A DNA stretch of 64,000 bases. It comes from Rachycentron canadum (taxonomy: Eukaryota; Chordata; Actinopteri; Carangiformes; Rachycentridae). The stretch is from positions 23,722,265 through 23,786,264 of the forward strand of contig CM076650.1 of the NCBI GenBank assembly GCA_038496675.1, written 5' to 3'. Position numbers and translations under genes: made by a program. Under the pieces are notes generated by a model that was given only the letters and a program-made list of their open reading frames with translations, ran no database searches and had not been told where the DNA came from. Numbering within the stretch: position 1 is the first letter of the stretch; every line of letters begins with the position of its first letter. Positions 59,378 through 64,000 of the stretch are shown here, piece by piece.

Positions 59378-62300
59378 GTAACGTCTCTCTCTCTCATGCT
59401 TTCTTTCTCTTTGCCACAACACAGTGTCTGAACCATCAACTCTTAGCTCTCATGTTCCAATATGTCCTGGATTCACAGTAATGAGTGAGATAGGATTTTG
59501 TCTCCTCCTGTTAACATATAAACAGTGTTACAAGAACCCAAATGGGCTATAAAGAACAGAAGGAGAATCTTCACATTTATACACAGCAGCTTTGTAGTTC
59601 TTTGTAGGTTTTTCTCAGTAGGTCAGAAAAAGTAAATGAAATGTTCTACTTTGCAGGAGTTTTAATAACTTTTCTGCTCATGAAAAAAAATAAAAAAAAT
59701 ACCTCAAACATTCAAACAAAGAAATCTTTCAAGGTTATTGATATTAATATGAGGTCTTGATTAAAATGACACAATTTGCCTGGTGAGCAAACAAAGCACC
59801 AAAGTATTAATCCACAATCTTAAAGCCTGTTAGCAGCAGGTTGGATCACTGCTTAGAGAGACTGAGGACATGATGCTATGTCCTGAGCAGAGAGCAAACA
59901 CTCCTGAGCTCTGACCCTGCTCACTGTTCAGCTACAATGAGAAAGATTCCACTGTGTTAAGAAATGTGAACCAGTGATGCAGGGGTGATGATCCCTGCAG
60001 AGTGTGCTTCAGGAGAATAGGTGAAAGATATTCAGGCAAAATGAGTTTACTGTGATGCATCATTCAGAGGACTGTACTGTACCACAGGAGCACATCAGTT
60101 GCATCAGCCAGTCAGCTGTGTGTGGGGCACACTGAGCGTGTGAGGCTTGCACACCCAGGCAAAGGTGATTGCATCACCTCCGATCCCCTGTCAACGCAAA
60201 ACACACACATTGATAGATATGTCATTCATATTCTACATACATATTTGCTGTCTGTGGGGTGGTATTTCTGACAGGACTGGGAATGAATTAGAAAAGAAAT
60301 TTAGGGCCTCAGAATATCCAGTATCCTAGATTTACTTATTCTTTGATTAGATATTTCCTAATTCAAAGTAGGACGTCAGGTTACTTGGCTACTTTGAGAG
60401 TGTACTTTGTAATTTGGTAAATTTTGACTTTTTTTTCATTGTGCAAACAAAGCTACAAATGGTATAGGTATAATTTACACATTGTTGTGTATCCATACAG
60501 AAACCTACATAGGATGTTAGCACCATTATTGAAAACATAAAATGATAACCTGCCCTTGTAAGTGATACAGGAAAGTAACTTTCACTTCTATTTAATGCTA
60601 TTTCAGACAAAAAGCAGAGGAAATTCTCACATCACTTGTGCAAGTTGTGTGCCAATGTACCAACTGTACATTAGCTGTGAGCTAGCTAGCAAAGGATGCA
60701 CAGACCTTGTGTGTGGGAGTGTGTCTGTGTTCAGCCTCTGACTGGACTCTGAACTCACCACAGACTCCAGATTGTGGTCATTTCCCTTCAGTCTCCTTTT
60801 TCTTTTCAACTCTGTACATTTATGAAGTAGGTTCACAAAAACATAAAATCTTTTTTTTTCTCTTATGTTGAAACATTTTCAACTTACATTGACACGTTGT
60901 TTTGTGTATTGGTGCCTTTCCAACTGATCTGGTCACATCTTTCCATTGACTTTGATTTGTTCTGTCTGAACACACGGTTTTAACAATATTTAAAATGTAA
61001 CATCAAATGTGAAAATATTAAGGTAGCTAGCTTGCTAACTTACATTGATACACAGTTAGCTAAGTGTAACTGACAGAAGTCACGCTAACTGACTGCTGCT
61101 AGCATGTTCCTGCTTGCCTGGTGCTTTTTGGTTAGCTTGCTAACCATAGTAGTTTGCCTACGAGCTGCCTTGTTTGTGTTTGAATGCCAGTTTAGTAACA
61201 CGTTACTTTTATAGTTTTGGCCAGTATTTGGCCGCTATCAGTTTTATATAATTTTTTTCTCATTTTGTTGAGATCTGAGAAAATTGAAGTCCAATGCCTT
61301 TTCACGGCAGGCATTTTGACATGTCATAATAGGTGTAAATTATAAAGGTCATGATGGCTGAATATCATTTATTCCCGAACGAACACCCACTTAATGAGCC
61401 TCAACCTCTTTGCCTCCTGGTATGAAGTGGATTTAAACACAGCAGCCATGTTAACGAGTTGCTAGCTGCTATTGAACAAAGCAGCTAAGAATGGGACCAC
61501 ATTTTTGTCGTCATGTGTCCAGCTACTCTTGTCTTCACACAATCTATGGCATCTACTCACTTTCACATACTAGAACACCTGAATACACCCTACTACCACA
61601 AAGCAAAATGTTTATTGTGAATGAGACCTACTGGGTTAAAGTAAAGTTACCTGCAATGTGATATTCAGTAGACAGAGGTGAGCAACTCATCCTCCATCCA
61701 CTACACTACCTTCCCAGATACTGTCTCTGTCTGCAGTGTACCAAGTCCCTTTGGTGCCATAAATCATTACTTACCTGCTCCCATTTTTTTTTTTTTGCAT
61801 TTTAATGAGTGAATTCACTTTACACACATTAAAAGTCACAGGGTTGTAGATTTCTAGAAGATTTCCTGCTAAAAATCTGAAAGAGAGATGGATAACTTTT
61901 TTTTTTTTTTTTGAAAAGTGTGCAAGTGAGAATGACAGGTTGCCTTCAGGAGGTGTCCTGCAGCCAGCAGAATGTTTCTCCTCTGCCAGAAATGTTGAAG
62001 AGTTTCATTTATCTTCTTCCGCTCTAACTCTACATCCCGCCATGACCTTCAGCATAATGAGGTCTCAGTGTTATGCCATTAATATTGATATTCCCATCCT
62101 ACATCCCATTTCAGAGAACAAGTTGCTAAAAGCCTGCTGGATAATATTGACTGAACTATTCCTTAATACCCTCTGCTTTCCAAAAACAGATGGTGTGGCT
62201 GTTAAGGTAAATCCTTTCTATTAAGGACTCAGTAAGGTCAACCTTCAGTGATTTGTATTAATGAATTTAACTTGATGGTTGGTAATGAACCAGGGGAAAT

Positions 62301-64000
62301 GTGCTCCTGTACTATATATGCATTATATATAAAGTTTCCTCACTTAGTTCAGTGACTTTGATAAGCTCATTTAGCATAAACATTATGTGAACACCAAAGC
62401 TTTAATGGAGAGAATTATGAACCTATTAATTAATTGATTCATTTATTTAGTCAAACTTAATACTTAATCTTACTCTTGTAAAGAAAACATTTAATAATGA
62501 AATAAGTAGAGATTAGTAATTATTAATTTTTGGTGTTCAGGTAAAATGTGAATTAAAGCACAAGTATGTGGTTTTTGTAAGAAGAAATCATTTGTATTCT
62601 GAAAACTACAAAGTTGAATTTATAAGTAATAAAATATACCATGACTCAATTCAGTGCACTTAGTGGTTTTGCTGTTACATGCTTATTTGGTCTGGTATGA
62701 CCAGTATCTTATGTCCCATAATTGTCACTTGTGACCATTGCGTTGCAAAAGTTAAAGGCTTTAAACTTAAGGCCTTGGAGCAGGAGGTTCTGTGTGCTGC
62801 TCAGAGGGACATTACTAATTCCACACAGTGTACAGCTGCCGTTCAGTGTCCTCCTGCCAGGTTTGGTAGAGAATAACAATGGAGAAGAGTCCCAATGCCC
62901 CTCACTGGAATAAACATGCCAGCTGTGTCCTCTGCATCTCCATCAACTTGCTCTCCAGCTCGGTCTCAGACATGGAGCTCTGCATAAGATGATGCAGCTC
63001 CCTCTCACCACCGCTCCCCTCCTCTTATAATTCATATAGTTATTTGCTGCCTCTCCGGTTAGCTTATTATTTTCTAAATAAAGATGTCCCAAGCTGTCTT
63101 CTCCTTAACTTCACACAGCCCCAGAGTGAGAAACAGGGAGAATATGAGTCAGGGATGGGGTGGAGTTTGGCAGGATGGGCGGATGGAGGGATTCACTGAT
63201 GTGCTGGCTTACCTTGGCTTTAAAACTTTAATGAGATGCATTGAGGGATTGATGATGGGGTTTACAGAGACAGAGAGAGAGAGATGGGGAGTGCCAGGCA
63301 GAATGAGTGCATGTGTACCTTTCATTGCTCAGCTGAGCAGAAAATCATTACTGATGGAGCGCCATCTTCAAGGGATTTCCCCACTGCTGCAAGGGATGGG
63401 GAGGGATGGAGGAGGTGATCGTCTGAAAATAGAAACAGGGTTTGCGGGGGAAGAGAGTGAGAGAAACAGCAGATGAAGGAAAAGAACCTCAGACTGTATA
63501 TCAAATTTTAGCTGTGCCAAAGGTGGGTCTGTACTGATGGTGATGGTAGGTCAGTCGGTTTGTTTAATGACTGAAGTTCAGAGTGAGATATTTTCAAGAT
63601 CTCCAGAGGATGAATCCTAAGGGCTTTAGAGATCTGCTAACTTTTCATCTGGCACCACAGGCAGTTTTTGATTATCCATTGCACTACTGCCACAAAATTT
63701 GGTATTAGATTTGTCACTGTAAGTGTTTGAATGGATAATTACTATTATTAGTTAGGATTACTTACAACCCATGTAGCATAGTCGTAAAGTAGCTTTGTCT
63801 TTAAAAGGCCACAAACAGCCTCACCTTTGGTCTCAAATTCAAAAGGCTTTCCCTCCACATCTCAGATGGTGTCAGGATTATCTGCTCACCACAACAAGCT
63901 GCTTAACATAAAAGAACAACAACTGCCTTACTTACAACAAAGAGGACATGAAATTGATCAAACACATTGTACAAACATCTTCCTGCTGCAGCACCCTGCA
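59378..64000 (+). other. rptor: rptor intron 6, 5' part
   Basis: A phase-2 intron beginning gtaacg; its 3' end is outside the window. Apart from a repeat fragment at 63568-63735 and short poly(T) runs near 60850, 61787 and 61897, I recognise no gene or named element. 60955-61160 is rich in GCTAGC/GCTAAC words, which is common in fish introns. 61930-62220 reads as unique sequence. The next raptor exon is not present. Confidence 0.88.
63568..63735 (+). mobile_element. abundant teleost interspersed repeat, short copy
   Basis: Has ccagaggatgaatcctaagg, taacttttcatctggcacca and ctgccacaaaatttggt, the same repeat family as 4690-5255 and in the same orientation. Confidence 0.55.

Noticed and set aside
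62525..62560. Possible recursive splice site (pyrimidines then ttcag|gtaaaa) in intron 6
   Set aside because: The pyrimidine tract is poor and the donor half deviates from GTAAGT; too weak to claim.

Overview
The window is a piece of a vertebrate gene, almost certainly from a teleost and probably a spiny-rayed (percomorph) fish. The organism call rests on short coding exons in long introns with GT...AG splice sites, many long (CA)n/(GT)n microsatellites, and interspersed repeats typical of fish genomes: L2-like LINE 3' ends, Tc1-like relics, a tRNA-derived SINE and several abundant non-autonomous families. Family names are recalled from memory and were not searched.

The one gene I can support is rptor (raptor, regulatory-associated protein of mTORC1) on the + strand. 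Five consecutive coding exons are visible: 9086-9188, 12399-12481, 49533-49691, 51513-51659 and 59202-59377. They join without a frame break into about 222 residues of the raptor N-terminal conserved (RNC, caspase-like) domain. By comparison with remembered mammalian raptor they are coding exons 2-6, about residues 55-276. Exon 1 lies upstream of the window and exon 7 onward lies downstream.

Layout: 1-9085 is the end of intron 1, rich in old repeats. 9189-12398 is intron 2. 12482-49532 is a 37-kb intron 3 with most of the microsatellites and transposon relics and no credible nested gene. 49692-51512 is a short intron 4 between the two exons that carry the caspase-like His and Cys. 51660-59201 is intron 5, with an assembly gap and a cluster of repeats. 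59378-64000 is the start of intron 6. Assembly gaps (N) lie at 29184-29582 and 52212-52594, with a single N at 38284.

All the sequence belongs to one transcription unit whose product presents substrates to mTORC1. I found no operon, CRISPR array, tRNA or rRNA gene, and no second protein-coding gene. I also see no sign of a previously undescribed biological system. The points most worth checking are two long perfect hairpins (one looks like a template-switch mutation inside a repeat), the split caspase-like dyad on two frame-neutral exons, inverted repeats flanking those exons, an AGGTCA direct-repeat array, and several candidate conserved non-coding blocks.
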